The notes: generated from the sequence alone by a model not told the origin. A DNA stretch of 64,000 bases from Dama dama (GCF_033118175.1 NC_083698.1:67487001-67551000), one strand, 5' to 3'; positions 46,961 through 60,280 are shown, counted from the stretch's first letter. Program-made: numbers and translations.

Positions 46961-47213
46961 TTTTTTTAATATCACCATGCTAGTCAAATACTGTGTGCCA
47001 TGCACACAGGTTAGAGACTGAGAAGGGATCTATGAGATAGATTTTTTAACTTTCTAAATCAGACTAGGTTAAGAGACTATGCACATACTGCACTATTTTT
47101 CAGTATGCACATAATAATAAGGGAGGAAAAATAATTAAAGAACCAATGCTTACAAATAACCTAAATTTACATCAAAAGGTACTAGAAAAAGGAGAACAAA
47201 CAAGACCCAAAAT

Positions 47214-47420
47214 TGGGCTTCTCTGATGGCTCATCGGGTAAAAAATCCGCCTGCAATGCAGGAGACAGGAGACTAAGATTTGATCCCTGGGTCTGGAAGA
47301 TCCCCTGGAGAAGGAAATGGCAACCCACTGCAGTATTACTTGCCTGAAAAATCCCATGGACAGAAGAACCTCGCAGGCTACAGTCCAAAGGGTCGCAAAG
47401 AGACATGACTAAGCACACAC
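47214..47420 (+). mobile_element. Bov-tA SINE inside the L1 fragment
   Basis: gggcttctctgatggctcat … gtcgcaaagagacatgacta, inserted between adjacent L1 words (acccaaa / gttag). Confidence 0.85.
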
Positions 47421-47490
47421 AAAGTTAGTAGAAGGAAAGAATACTAAGATCAGAGCAGAAATAATGAAATAGAAACTAAAAGAAAGAAAA

Positions 47491-47739
47491 GAGTACTTCC
47501 CTGGTGGTACAGTGGATAAGAATCCACCTGCCAGTGCAGGGGACACGGGTTTGATTACCTGGTCCCAGAAGTTTCCACATGCCAGGGGGCAACTAAGCCT
47601 GTGTGCCACAATGGGAGAAGTCGCTGCAATAAGAAGCCCAAGCACTGCAACAAAGAGTAGGTCAGCTGGCTGCAACTAGAGAAAACCCACGTGCAACAAC
47701 CAAGACCCAGTGCAGTCAAAAAAAAATTTTTTTAAGAAA
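47491..47739 (+). mobile_element. CHR-type SINE inside the L1 fragment
   Basis: gtacttccctggtggtacag head, gacccagtgcagtcaaaaaa tail. Box B region altered (tttgattacctgg). Confidence 0.8.
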
Positions 47740-48209
47740 AATGAAACTAAGAGTTGGTCCTTTGAAAAGACAAACAAACTTGATAAACGTTTAGCCAGAC
47801 TCATCAAGTAAAAGAGAGGGCCCAAATAACATCAAGAATGAAAGAGAAGCCTCTTTTAACTGACACCACTGAAATACAAAGGATCCTAAGAGATTACTGT
47901 GAGCTATACACCAACAAAATGGACAATGGAGAAGAAATGGATAAACTCCTAGAAACATACAAATTCCCAAGACTAAGTCAAGAGGAAATATTGATAGAAA
48001 ATATGAACAGACCAATTACCAGTAATGAAATTGAATCAGGACACAGCCACAGGCTCCCTACTTTTGATTCCTCTCCTATTTCACTGACCATTGTTTCCTA
48101 ACTTCATTTGTAGGTTTCTTTTTGTCAACTCTGGAAGAAACTACCATTTGCCTACTTGATACCCATTTTCCTCTTCACTTTTAGTCACAGAACCTTATTT
48201 TTTAGAGTG

Positions 48210-48590
48210 GTAATGACCTATAAAAGGCTACACTGTCCCACTTGCCTAGGTGTGGTCACTGGGGCAAGTAAAAGTGAGTTGGGTGGGACTTCTGGGAAGA
48301 GCTGACTCAGCTAGGAGAACTTCCCTTTTGTCCCTTCTTCCTGCCTGGAACCTGGATGGGATTGCAAAACTGCTGGCAGCCATCTCAGGCTTGCATCATT
48401 GAGGATGGAGCCATGTACCTGAGGATGGCAGAGCAGAAAGACAGGTGGAATGACCAGAGTACTGGGGATCTGGTGAAGCTGTCATATTAGTCCAGACTTC
48501 TTGAACAATTTAATAAACTTCTTATTTAAGCCACTGTTGTTTCAGTTTCTGTTACATGCAGCTGATTCTAATCCTAGCTGATACGCCCAT
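48210..48590 (+). mobile_element. Old LTR-like repeat, family not assigned
   Basis: The end text taataaacttcttatttaag and gccactgttgtttcagtttc, then ctaatcctagctgatac, is typical of an old mammalian LTR 3' end. The left boundary is unclear. Confidence 0.35.
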
Positions 48591-50196
48591 CCCTTATATT
48601 ACCACACCAGGTTCATTTGCCTGACTCACAACAAGCCGAATCCTGAGATGCCAAGGTTTGCAGCAGAGAAAGAATTTATACACAGGCAGCCAAGCATGGA
48701 GACAAGAGAACAAGTATTAATTCCACTTTCATGAAGGTGAAGGGCTCAAGATATTTGTGGGATAAAGAGGCAGGGTGGTCTGAGGTATGGGGAAAGATGA
48801 CTGAAGATAAGAAAAAGGTAAAGTAATTGGAGTTCTGCACAGATGCATCTGAGTTACATGCTTCTTCATAGGATGTATGTTCAGAAAATGGTGTCATTAA
48901 CATGATCTGAGGGTGAAGTTTTTGGCCCTCTGATGTCAAAAGTTCACCTATTGAGCAGTCACCCAGTCCGTGGTCTTAATTTGGGTTTAATTTGGGTAAG
49001 ACCAGCTCCATGTTCCTGAAAAACAATTTGAGCAACTGTTACTATAGGGACGCATATATCAGAGGTATCTATAGGAGGTGACTTAATTTAGCACAATTAT
49101 GCCAGTGACTTCACAGCTATAGCTATAGTCCAAATACCTCTTGAGCTCAAAAGTCATATACTCAACTGCTTTTTAGACATCTTTATTTGGGTTCTGTCCC
49201 CCTGCCCCCAAACATCATGAATAAGGGCCTCCTCCGAATATGTCCATGAGCTGATCCCTCGTACCTACGATAGAAGCGAGTTTTTAAATGTGATGAAGTT
49301 AAGGATGTTGAAATGGAGAGTTTATCCTGTGTTATTCAGGTAGACCTGAGGAATTAAAGAAGGCATGTGGCAGTAGAAGCAGAGATTGGAGTGATATGGA
49401 CACAACCAAGACTGCCAGTAGCCTCTGGAAGATAGAAGAGACAAGGATAGGATTCCCCTTTTGAATCTCTAGAAGGAACTAGCCCTTCCAACACCTTGAT
49501 TTTAGCCCACTGAGACCCATTTCAGACTTTTGATGGCCCAGAACAACAAGATAATAAAGTCTGTGGCAATGGCAATGGGAAACCAATACAGATCCTTCAA
49601 ACCTAACATATGTAAAAGCATACCTCTCAGCAGCGCCAGGGGAGTTGACTGGACTCATCCCAAAGTGAATCTTGACTTCTACCCTTGTCTCCTCAGCAGT
49701 GCAAGACAGATGCAAACTTGAGTCTGTTCTTCAGAGTCTGTCTGCTTGGCTTTCCTAGCGTCCTGCCTTGTTCAACTTGAAAACTTGGCAGATGCCTTAA
49801 GGGCTAGGTGTTGGGCACAGACTTTGCCCCTTCCTCCTAACTGAGACCTTCACCTTTCAAGCCTCTACTTTTCACTTCTTCCTCCCTGAGATGTTTCTCT
49901 GCCTTTTAGCAGAGGTCCTCTACTTGAGCCCTTTTGGTTCTTAGGCGTTTGCCCCACACCCAGAGTGGTTAATTGCTCCAAGGGAAAATGCACACTGTTA
50001 GCTCACCTCTCCCCGCAGTTCCCTCTTCTCCGAGATTTTATCTTATCAAGTTCTAATTGCTTCTACATTATCTTCCAAAAGCAATTGCAGGCAACATCAT
50101 CTTAGGCCCACACACAAGAGACAGGTGGATATCAGGGCTCCTGAACTGCTTCCCTCACCCTTTTTACCCTGGACCTGCAAGCAAAGCAATTGCGTG
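48591..50196. other. Intergenic, unrecognised
   Basis: No supported gene or repeat. Confidence 0.4.
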
Positions 50197-50203
50197 GTAT
50201 CTG

Positions 50204-50423
50204 CATGCATGCCAAGTCGCTTCAGACATGTCTGACTCTGACCCTATGGACTGTAGTCCGCCAGGCTCCTCTGGGATTCTCCAGGCAAGAATACTGGAGT
50301 GGATAGCCGTTTCCTCCTCCAGATTATCTTCTTGACCCAGGGACTGAATATGTATCTCGTATGTCTCCTGCATGGGCAGGCAGGTTTTTTTTTTACCACT
50401 AATGCCCCCTGGGAACCCTGCCT
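50204..50423 (-). mobile_element. Bov-tA SINE
   Basis: Antisense copy with a 7-bp direct repeat GTATCTG at 50197-50203 and 50424-50430. Confidence 0.82.
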
Positions 50424-50430
50424 GTATCTG

Positions 50431-52355
50431 AGTTCTACTTTAATACTAGAGGGATGACCTTCTTTATTTCCTTACAATCTAAACAGCATCTTGGTCCTGT
50501 TTATGTCCCAACCCTTGAACTAGCTTCATTCTACATCCCAGGCCAGAGTGAATAATACTTGGGCTTTCTTAGTTTTTCTGAAAGTCAGGATTGCCTGCTT
50601 TCTAAATTCTAGGATTCTATTTTGTGGCTAGCTCCTTTCTCCTTGTTGATAATTTTGGAGTAAGTGTTATGCCAGCTCCAAGTCAGTCGTGAAAGAAGGC
50701 TCATTTTTACATTCCCAGGTATATTGCGTTCTGTTTTTCAATTAATCCCCCAAATACAAGCCTGGAAAGCACTCTTGTAGGTTGTATTCTCTCCTCTGAA
50801 TTCTAAATGAGTTATTTTGTGACAATTTTGATAAGCAGGGTTAAAGATCCTTATTAAAAAAACAATAATGGTAGCTTTTTATAGCTCTGAAGCTCACGAA
50901 AAACGCCTCATCACGTGTTTTCTATGCCTGGTCTCATTTAATTAACACGATTATCTTGTGCAAGGGAGGGCAGGGGATGGGCAGCTGGAGGGGAGGGTGG
51001 TAATTGTTGATTACATTGTATTTATTAGGAAAGAAGTTGAGAGACATTGAATTCCTCATCAGTGAGCAACAGAACTAAGATTCAAAAACAGATCTCTGAC
51101 TCCAAAGCCCTTACTCTTTGTAATACAGCTCTCCCTCCTGACCTATAACTCTCAGTGTCTGATGCCACAAATTTCTTTTTTTAAAAGCAGAAAATACATT
51201 GATTAAGGGGTGCAAAATAGTTTACAAAATCTCTGAGAATCAGGCTTGGAGTTGACCAGTGTCATGCAAAATGGTCAAAAATTATTCTGCAGGCCTGGTT
51301 CCATGAGGACACCACCCCGAAGTCATTCCTGAGCCTGGGGAGTGTAAAGTGTGCTGCGTATACTCCTTGGGCAGTTATCACTACTGATTCTAGAAACTAG
51401 ACTTGCTACTTCGTCTAGTGCCAGCCTTGTCATGTTTAATTCAGGGTGATTCCTCTCTCTGCTGTCCCTGGTCATTGTGCCAAATTCTGGCATGAAAGCA
51501 TCTAGACGACAGAGCTTGGGTCACAAGCCTGTGCCCCTGCTGCAAGCAATGCTGAGGACGTTCTAGCCTCTGATGAAGAAGGATACCCAAACAGAGAGGG
51601 AATATTCAGATGCGGGTTAAAAAACATATTTCCTTTTCCCAACCTTAACAACCCCTCCCCTTTAAAAAAAACTCTTGTCTACCACAGTGCACAACTCAAA
51701 TGGTTGACTTCTCCAGTGGTGTCAACAAATTCATCCAATTATGACACAGAATTCCTGGATAGACCCTATTCCTTCTCTAGAAAGTGAAAATCCTCTTTGG
51801 TTATTCTGTAACCTGTGAACTAATGTGGAAAATGTGTCATCATGAACACATCCAATATGTAACAGAGGGGGGAAAGGAGATGAAAGGAGAAAATTAGTCA
51901 AATATAGAAATAAACACAGGACACACAGAGGAAGAAACTATGTGAAGATACTCAGTCCTCATTCCTGTGACTGGTATTGTGATCACAGTATTCATGACTT
52001 TTCTCCACCAGCTATCTCAGGATTTCTTTACTCTCACCCAGCTTCGCTGCTTGTTTGATTTTCTCACTCAGCCATCCATCTTTTCCTGTGCCTCTTGGCC
52101 ATCTGTATGTCTTTTTCCACAATTTCTAACCTCAGTCCCACCTAATCATTGTAAGCACCTATGGGCCCGTGGTTAAAGTGTGGACGATTCTGAATAGGCC
52201 ATCACCTTGACCGAGCAGTTAAAATGCAGTGATACACAAGAGATTTTTAGAGGCTGATAATATAAGAATACTACGTCTAAGCTAGTTAGTGACTGAGAAC
52301 ACCCAGTGAATCGTGGAGGCTCTCACACACCTTGTGGTCTCTAAAAAGAAAACTA
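50431..52355. other. Intergenic with a MIR remnant
   Basis: MIR-like antisense text at ~50920-51130 (ggtctcatttaattaacacg … caaagcccttactctttgta). The rest is unrecognised. Confidence 0.4.
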
Positions 52356-52597
52356 CAGTTGACCTTTGAACAAAGTAGCGGTTAGGGGTGCTGACCCTCC
52401 AAGCTTCTCAAAATCTGCATGTAGCTTCTAGTTGGCTCTCTTAGCCATAGTTCTTCTGTATCCACAGTTTTGCAATCCTGGAGTCAACCTGCTATGGACT
52501 GAGTAGTACTGTAGTATTTGCTATTAAAAAATACTATTAAAAAACACATATCAGTGGATCCCTGTAGTTCAAATCCATAATATGCAAGGGTCAACTG
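52356..52597. mobile_element. Pogo/Tigger-type MITE with TA target sites
   Basis: 242 bp with terminal inverted repeats: CAGTTGACCTTTGAAC at the left and, inverted, GGGTCAACTG at the right. It is flanked by TA at 52354-52355 and 52598-52599. No transposase remains. Confidence 0.82.
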
Positions 52598-52609
52598 TAT
52601 ATGGATTGT

Positions 52610-52740
52610 TTATTTTTTAGCTATTGAGTTGTGTGGGGTTTTTTTTTTAAATATATTTTGGATATTAACTCCTTACAGAGATATGATTTGAAAGTATTTT
52701 TCCCATTCAGTTTGCTAGAATGATTTGCTTTAAATATGTT
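52610..52740 (-). mobile_element. Old L1 fragment, antisense
   Basis: gctattgagttgtgtggggt and tttggatattaactccttac are antisense old L1 text. Confidence 0.5.
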
Positions 52741-54203
52741 CTAGTCAGGGCTCCTGGCTAAGAAAGGAGACTTTATCAAGATATCTCAGAAAAGGGAAGT
52801 TTTGAAGGCTTATTTTCTTTTTATAAGGTATACTGTCAATAGTGAAGAGTCAAAGATTTTACCGTACTTGCAAGCTAACAAGTCAGCCTGCTGCCATTTT
52901 GTGGATGCTGGAAAAAGACATCAGACCTCCAGATCAGAGGCAAAACATAGTTTATTAATTGCAGTAGTAGAAGCTGGAGTGTCAGCAATGTTGTGTCAGT
53001 TGCCAAATCCCCAGTTCCCACAGGGCATCTGCAAGAGTGTTGGATAATACCTTCACATGCAGTGGGTTACATTGCATGGAGGAGCCAGGACATAGGGAAC
53101 CCAAATCTTTTATTATGAGCCAAAGCTGCCTAACCTTTGCCCCCTTGGGACATACTGTCTTTATTTTACTGGTCAGTAAACAAACCTGCCCTTTGCTTCA
53201 GAGGGGTACACTATCTTCCAAGGCTGTCTGTCCCCTAGAACATTGCTTCTGTTCACAGAATAGGTAGAAACATGAGAGACCCATGGAGAACTGTCTCCCA
53301 AAATCCCCACAGAATTTCAGGAAAGTCTAAGAATGAGGCTGAGATTCACTGTGACTTGAGCTAAAAGATGTTTGAGCTTTGGGATTCTTGATGCTAAAGC
53401 ACTACCATTATTGGGATTCAGCTCTCCTCCGCATGTCCTTCTGTCCTGCTACCACCTGGGTTTTTTTTTTTTTTTTTTGCTTTTATTATATAATACAATT
53501 AGCCCAGCTCATTTTTTCATTCCAGACTTTCAGTCACATTTCTGACCAGTTTTGACCTCAGTCTAGTTCCACCAGTGCTCTAAATAACAGTGGTTGCAAG
53601 AGTTTATGAGGTCCTAAAGGCCTCCATGTGAGTATTGTTGCCTCCAGGAGGTTTCAAATAATAATCTCTCTTCCCCACACAGGAACTAAACAAAATGAAA
53701 CACAAAAGAACAAGGTGGATGGGAAATCAAATATCACTGTATTTGCGGATAAAATGAAGTTAGGAAGCTTAGATTAAGAGCCAAGTGGACCTACTCACTG
53801 AACCTCAAAGTTAAGCACTTAAGTACCACTTGTAGGCAGAGTTAGAGTGTCTGTTTTGGGGCTTCTAGATCCCAAAGGGAAGCAGAGAAGATTTAGTCCA
53901 CACAAGCCCATTTTAATTCTTCCTAAGATTAAACTTCCCCAGAAGAAGGGGTAAGGGAATGGAGAGAGGCTGTGAGTTATATTAACTGAGTTTCCTCTAC
54001 ATGAACAGAAACACTGTACAATATTCTTTTCTAATAGGAAGCAGTAAGTGGACTTTAGAAACATCTTCAACCCCTTCCCCACTCCCTTTGCATGTTGGAC
54101 ATCCCCTTTGCACAGTCCATTTCCCATTGGAGTCTCTGAGCCCCTGTTGGACAGGGTCTATGTTTTATTTATCTTTGCATCCCCAGTACCTTACTATACT
54201 ACT
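52741..54203. other. Intergenic, unrecognised; poly(T) run
   Basis: A T-run at ~53461-53478 and an L2-like tail at ~54140-54200 (tatttatctttgcatcccca). No gene. Confidence 0.4.
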
Positions 54204-54212
54204 CAGTAGTAA

Positions 54213-54330
54213 GATAGGAAATGGCAACCCACTCCAGTAGTCTTGCCTGGGAAATCCCATGGACAGAGGAACCTGGCAGGCTAGAGTCCATGGGCTTGCA
54301 AAGAGTTGGACGCAACTGAGTGAATGAGTA
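54213..54330 (+). mobile_element. 5'-truncated Bov-tA SINE with target duplications
   Basis: The 3' half only (aggaaatggcaacccactcc … ggacgcaactgagtgaatga). CAGTAGTAA flanks it at 54204-54212 and 54331-54339. Confidence 0.88.
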
Positions 54331-54339
54331 CAGTAGTAA

Positions 54340-55220
54340 AAAACTAATCAATAGTCTCTGTATTAATATGCATGATCTGCCCAACTACCATTCAGGTTCT
54401 ACGATAGCAGAGACTTTCTCCTTTAACTTATTCCCCACACTGCTGCTAATTTCCTTTTATTGCATGAACCAGAGATCTCACACCCTATCAGATAATGGGG
54501 GTTTATTGGAAAAAAATTCATTGCAAAGAGGGAGGCTGGTATTACTTTCGCTTCTGAGAGTATCTCCTTTCACAATCTAAACCAACTTTAGGGACCAGAT
54601 TAACATTTGCCTTTTCAGCAGAAGCTGATAGATCTTTAACTAATACGCTGCTATTCATATAACTCTTCTTTTGGACTTTGCTTCACTTTTATGTCTTGTC
54701 TACACCTGTTATCAACCAACTGACTCTTTCTTGTTCAACTACCTGAGGGAGAAGATCCAACTGGCTCTATTACTTGGCCCTAGTAGATAGAGCTTTGTAA
54801 ACCACGCCACTTCAGAGGTTTTCAGGTGCCCACCTCTGTCCTAATCAGAGGCCTTCTCTTAGTACAAAAACAACCTAGGGATGGCCCATTTCAGTCAGCT
54901 TGGGTCTCTCAGGAAGGTACTTTGCCTCAGAAGTAGTTGATTGGCCTGACAAGTCCTGTGACTGGCGTGTCTGTAAAGGGCTTCAAAACAAATGCTCATC
55001 CTGTTTGGCGTATCCTGGATAACTGTTAGGGTCTTAACATGGAGCTGGGCTGTATGTGTCTTATCCTTTGATCTGTAGCTGTCATCGCCATTTTGAGATT
55101 CTGGAAGAGTTTGAGTCTGTCTCTCTCTTCACAATCAGCTTCATGCCTTTTATTAAAAACCTAACTCATTTCTGAGGGAAAACATTTCCCCCAATGGAGT
55201 CTAGAGCTATGACACCTTAA
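54340..55220. other. Intergenic, unrecognised
   Basis: No supported gene or repeat. Confidence 0.4.
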
Positions 55221-55224
55221 AAGA

Positions 55225-55722
55225 ATGTTTTAATTGAAGTACAGTTGATTTACCATGTTGTATTAGTTTCAGGTATGTGATCATATATATTCTATAATAT
55301 ATGTAATATATTCTTTTCTCAGATTATTTTTCATTAGAGGCTATTACAAGATATTGACTTGTGCTATAGTGTATCTATTGTTGCTTGTTGTTTGTCTATG
55401 TTTTTGTTTATTACTTGTTGTTTATCAATTTTATACATAGTAGTGTATGTCTTTTAATCCCAAACTCCAAATTTATCCTCTCCTTCTTCCCCTTGGTAAC
55501 CATATGATTATTTTCTATGTCTGTAAATCTATTTATGTTTTGTAAATAAGTTCATTCATATCCTTTTTTTAAGATTCCACTAGTAAGTCATATAATATAA
55601 TATTTGTCTTTTCTCTGTCTTAAGTTACTTTAGTTAATATGATAATCTCTAGGTCCATCCATGTTGCTACAAACAGCATTATTTCCTTGTTTTCTTATGG
55701 CTGAGTAATATTCCATTGTGTG

Positions 55723-55757
<35 letters not shown>

Positions 55758-56105
55758 CTTCTTTATCCATTTATCTGTTAATGGACATTTAGTTTGCTTC
55801 CATGTCTTGGCTATTGTAAATAGTGCTGCTATCTTTTCAGATTATAATCTTGTGTGAATATATATACACAGGAGTGGGATTGCTGGATCATATGGCAGCT
55901 CTATTTTTAGTTTTCTGAGGAATCCCCATACTGTTTTCCATAGCGGCTGCACCAATTTACTGTTCCCTTTTCTCCATACCCTCTCCAGCATTTATTTTTT
56001 TTGTAGACTTTTTTTTGATAGCCATTTGTACTCCTGTGAAACCATACCTCTTTGTGGCTTTGATTTGCATTTCTCTGGTGTAATTGAGTTTTGTTTGGTT
56101 CCATC
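55225..56105 (-). mobile_element. Artiodactyl L1 3' end, antisense, with (CA)n
   Basis: taattgaagtacagttgatt at the 3' end, ggctgagtaatattccattg and ccatgtcttggctattgtaa further in. The minus-strand frame shows KNKCWRGYGEKGT of ORF2. A (CA)n block at ~55727-55757 interrupts the coding part. Confidence 0.8.
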
Positions 56106-57714
56106 TATCCATCTAAGCAACATATTTTGACGTCTAATGTTTTAAAATATTTCTTGGAATCATAAAAATTATACAAATTTAAATTTAGATTATTTAATAG
56201 TAAGTTATAGTCTCAGATATGATCAACGGGCTCTGGGGAGAAAAAAATGGGGGAAAAGAATGTGTTGAATAGAGTAGGGAATCTAATGAAAGAGAAAATA
56301 AAAGAGATGAAAAGAAAGAAAATAAGAAAGATAAAGTAAGGGATATAAAGAATTTTATGTTCTTTGTTTTTCCTAGAGCTGGCTCTCTGTAATATGATTC
56401 TCAGGATGCCAGATCCTTTTAAAAACTGGGAGCCAAATTCAGACATAAAGACGCAGTTAAAATAAACTTGAAGAACCATAGAGCCAGCTATGCTTGGCTT
56501 TGTTGTGAACACAAGAGGGCGCTAAGCTCCACAGTGATGCACAGGCCACTCAGGCCCACATCTGACATCACAGCACATACACAAATCGTTGTTCTCAAGT
56601 AATATTTCTTAAAGGTCATACAAAATGTTAAAGCAGAGACATAGCTACTCTCCTGGGTAACTCTAACTCTAGATGGATAGAGATACCCATCTCATTTAAT
56701 TTTGTGACTTTATGTACCTGTAAGATTATCTGCCATCAGTTTGAAGATAGCAATATTTCTAAAGAAATCAAAAGAATGTTGTCAGGCACAGGGGCATAGA
56801 AAGAAAGGCTGGCAGGGACCACCTAAGCTTGCTCAGGGAAGACGGAGCCTTAACAAAAACGGCAGGAATTGCAGTCCCATGAGAAGGCCCATGCATCACA
56901 GCATCTTAGTTGGGGATATTAACTCTTCAAATCATGTTACCCCCCGAGCTCTTGTTCTGTGCTCACAAGTAACCTCTGATGATTACTTGGCTTCTCACAG
57001 GGCTCTGTGTCCGTGGAGGGACACTTAAGGGCAAAACCAACTTTAAAATTTTATTACAGCAAAGCAAAAGTAAAAATATTATAATTATTTGGTGGCAGTT
57101 ATATTTCTTATTTTAGGAGGGTCACAGGACAGGGAAGATTTTTAAATAGCCCCCAGAGTTTGAATCTGAGTAGACTGTTTAACAGAAATAGTCATTATCA
57201 GTAAGAGTTTCGAGACAGTGGGAATAAAATTTAACAAGCAGTTAGATATGAGGTCCTGTATTGGTACCAGCAGATATAAGGGAGAGAAATACATCTTTAG
57301 GAGCCTTTGGCATGGAGGAATTATTGCATGGATAGAATACTGTGGAGGACTGAGGAGAAAGAAGAAATGAGGCCTGAGGACAGCTTTAGGGGGTTAGGAA
57401 GGAAGACTCCAGAGGAAAATGGAACAGGATCCTGTAGTGATATCATAGGGAATGCATTTTTTAAGAGAAAGGAGTAAAGTGTGCAGAAAAGAAAAAAATG
57501 TTAAGTGTTGGATTTTCCCATTTACACTCACAAATTACAGTAAAGAGAACAAGAGAAGTTGAGGTAGAAGCCAAATTTCATGAGTTTACCCATAGGGGGG
57601 CCTGTGACATCTTATCATACCAGAAAGCAAGAAAATTCAAGGAGTCAGAAGCCAATTTGCAAAGGATAACACCAGCCATAGATAGATCAATATTGGTTTC
57701 GATAAGGATAAAAA
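56106..57714. other. Intergenic, largely unrecognised
   Basis: Contains the CTCF-like motif at 56509. No gene seen; the 95-codon frame at 56741 shows no family signal. Confidence 0.4.
56509..56524 (+). promoter_or_regulatory. CTCF-like motif (ACACAAGAGGGCGCTA)
   Basis: It fits the CTCF core pattern CA-x-x-AG-R-K-GGC-R. Motif only; binding is not shown. Confidence 0.4.
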
Positions 57715-58205
57715 CTGCGTTAGCTCTCTGTTGTCACTGTAACAAATTACCATGATTGAGCAGCTTAACACCAACGAAAGACGCAGTTATGTAGGTTAAA
57801 AGCCCACACTGGGCTCCCTGAGCTAAAACCGAGATGTCAGCAGGACGGCGTTCCTTTCTGGAAGCTCTAGGGGAAAATCTGTTTCCTTGCCTTTCCAGCG
57901 TCTGGAGACTGCCTGCCTTCCTTGGCTCATGACCTTTTTCCTCTGTCTTCAGATCCAGCAATGGTAGAATTTTCACATCTCATCACTCTGACCTCTTCTT
58001 TTTGCCTCCCTCTTATAGGGACCCCGGGGAGGACTTGGGGCCACCCAGGTCATCCAGGATATCTCCCTATTTTAAGGTCAGTGGGTTAGTGAACTTGATT
58101 CCATTTGCTACCTTAATTCCTCTTTGCCATGTATGTAAAATACTCACAGATTCCTGACATTAGGATGTGAGCAACTTTGGGAAGCATTATTCTGCTTATT
58201 ACAGT
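57715..58205. mobile_element. Old interspersed repeat, family not assigned
   Basis: ctgttgtcactgtaacaaat, gaagctctaggggaaaatct and tcatccaggatatctcccta resemble a very common old mammalian repeat in antisense. I cannot name the family with confidence. Confidence 0.45.
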
Positions 58206-58236
58206 AACTAGAATAGTTGAAACATATCAAATATGG

Positions 58237-58402
58237 CTTTTTTTTAAATGTTTGTTTATTTGGCTGTGCCAAGTCTTAGTTGCAGCATGTGGAGTCTTTA
58301 GTTGTGCCATGTGGGATCTAGTTCCCTGACCAGGGATCGAACCCCAGCCCCCTGCACTGGGAGAGCAGAGTCTCAGCCACTGGACCACCAGGGAATTCCC
58401 TG
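58237..58402 (-). mobile_element. CHR-type SINE
   Basis: Antisense copy: tttggctgtgccaagtctta tail side, cagccactggaccaccaggg head side. Confidence 0.8.
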
Positions 58403-58472
58403 AAACACAATAACTTGCTTAAATCATGAGTTCAAAATGACATTAAGACAAACAATACTCCCTGCTAGGAAA

Positions 58473-58676
58473 TATGAAATATGAAAGTCGTGACCGACTC
58501 TTGCAACCCCATGGATTGTACCTGGCTAGGCTCCTCTGAACATGGAATTCTCCAGGCAAGATTACTGGTGGGTTGCCATGCCCTCCTCCAGGGGATCTTC
58601 CCAACCCAGGGATTAAACCCAGGTCTCCCACATAGCAGGCAGATTCTTTACCATCTGAGCCACCAAGGAAGCCCCA
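58473..58676 (-). mobile_element. Bov-tA SINE
   Basis: Antisense copy. Flanking 11-bp repeats CTGCTAGGAAA (58462-58472) and CTGTTAGGAAA (58677-58687) differ at one base. Confidence 0.85.
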
Positions 58677-59400
58677 CTGTTAGGAAACTGACATAGTATT
58701 TTGAAAAATGGTAAATAAAGAGAAATTACCAAATATTCTATTCAGCCCTTCTGGTATACACTGTATGTACCTCGATAACCAAAGAAAAAAAAAAAAAAAA
58801 AAAGAATTGAAGGAAAGCTTTTCTTTGTGCAAGCACTCCAGCTAATACACAAAGAGAGAAGATCATCATTTCCCAATCCTTGTTGAATTAATCGATCTGG
58901 GAGATCCATCAGTAATTACTGATGATGGTTAACATCACAGAAAATGCCACAGACATCTGGTTATTCTGTGCGTTCTACGGAGATTACAGAGCACCACCTT
59001 TGACTTCTTACTAAAACAGCAGATCCTGAAACTGGTGAAGCCTCCGGGTTCCACCAGATATAGGGAATACCTAGGACAAAGAAACATTCCAAAAGAGACA
59101 ATGAGCAAAATCTGAACTTTGCAGAAGTCCACAGAACATATGATACACATCATAAAACGAAACAAAACAAAAAAACCTCTGAGAACAACAGCTAAAGATG
59201 GAGGGGGCACTTTTTGTTGGAAGACAAACATCAACCACTTGCAGCGTGTAGGTTTTTTATTTGGGTCCTAATTCAAACAAACATAATTGATAAGACAATT
59301 GGGGAAATGTGATTAGTAACAGAATACTTGATGATATTAAGAAAACATTAGTTTTTTTAAGTGTTACAATATTTTTTAAAATTATCCTTTTAGAGCTATG

Positions 59401-59556
59401 CGGGAGACCTGGGTTCGATTCCCTGGGTTGGAAAGATACCCTGGAGAAGGAAAAGGCTACCCACCCTAGTATTCTGGCCTGGAGAATTCCATGGACTGTA
59501 CAGTCCATGGGGTCGCAAAGAGTCGGACACAACTGAGCTACTCTTCCTTTCCCTTC
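59401..59556 (+). mobile_element. 5'-truncated Bov-tA SINE with target duplications
   Basis: It starts cgggagacctgggttcgatt and ends acaactgagctactcttcc. AGAGCTATG flanks it at 59392-59400 and 59557-59565. Confidence 0.88.
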
Positions 59557-59849
59557 AGAGCTATGTACTGAAGTATTTACAGATTAAATGACATGATATC
59601 TAAGATTTGCATCAAAATATCCTAGCGATAGGGCAGGGAGGAGGTGGGGGAACAGGTGAAATGAGGTTGGCCATAAGCAGATAACTGTTGAAACAGGGTT
59701 CAAATGTGAAAGTTCCTTTTACTGTTCTCTTTCTTTTTAAGAATATGGGCAAAGAACCTAGGTCCTGTAATCAGATTGCCTGGGTTCAAATCCATCTACT
59801 ATTTGTGTAACTCATCTTACAGAATCAAAGCAGATTTGAATGAGAATAG

Positions 59850-60280
59850 GTTCTTGTGGTAAAATACACATAACATAAAATGTACTACTTTAACTGTTTT
59901 TAAATGTACAATTGAGTGGCTTTATGTACATTCCCAATACTGTGCAGTCATCACTACCATCCATTTCCTAAAGTTTTAAATCATTCCAAACAGAAAACGT
60001 ATTAAGCAATAACATCCCATTCTCCCCTTTTCCTGGCCCCTGGCAACAACCTTTATGCTCTACTTTCTGTTTCTGTGAATTTGCCTGTTCTAGGTACCTC
60101 ACGTAAGTGGAATCATCCAATATTTGTACTATTGTGTCTGGTTGATTTCACTTAGCATACTGTTTTCAAAGTTCATCTAGTTGTCGCATATGTCAGAATT
60201 TCTTACCTTGTTGAGGCTGAGTAATATTCCATTGTATGTAGTATATACCACATTTTCTTTATTCGTTCATCTATTGAAAG
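59850..60280 (-). mobile_element. Old L1 3' region, antisense
   Basis: aatacacataacataaaatg, ctgtgcagtcatcactacca and tgaggctgagtaatattcca are classic antisense old-L1 phrases. Confidence 0.65.

Larger units (their letters stand above)
47090..48038 (+). mobile_element. L1 ORF2 fragment, interrupted by two SINEs
   Basis: L1 text at ~47090-47213 (tagaaaaaggagaacaaaca), 47421-47490 (gatcagagcagaaataatga) and 47740-48038 (ctaagagttggtcctttgaa, tggacaatggagaagaaatg) is collinear once the Bov-tA and CHR insertions are removed. It is an ORF2 segment upstream of the RT core, heavily decayed. Confidence 0.8.
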
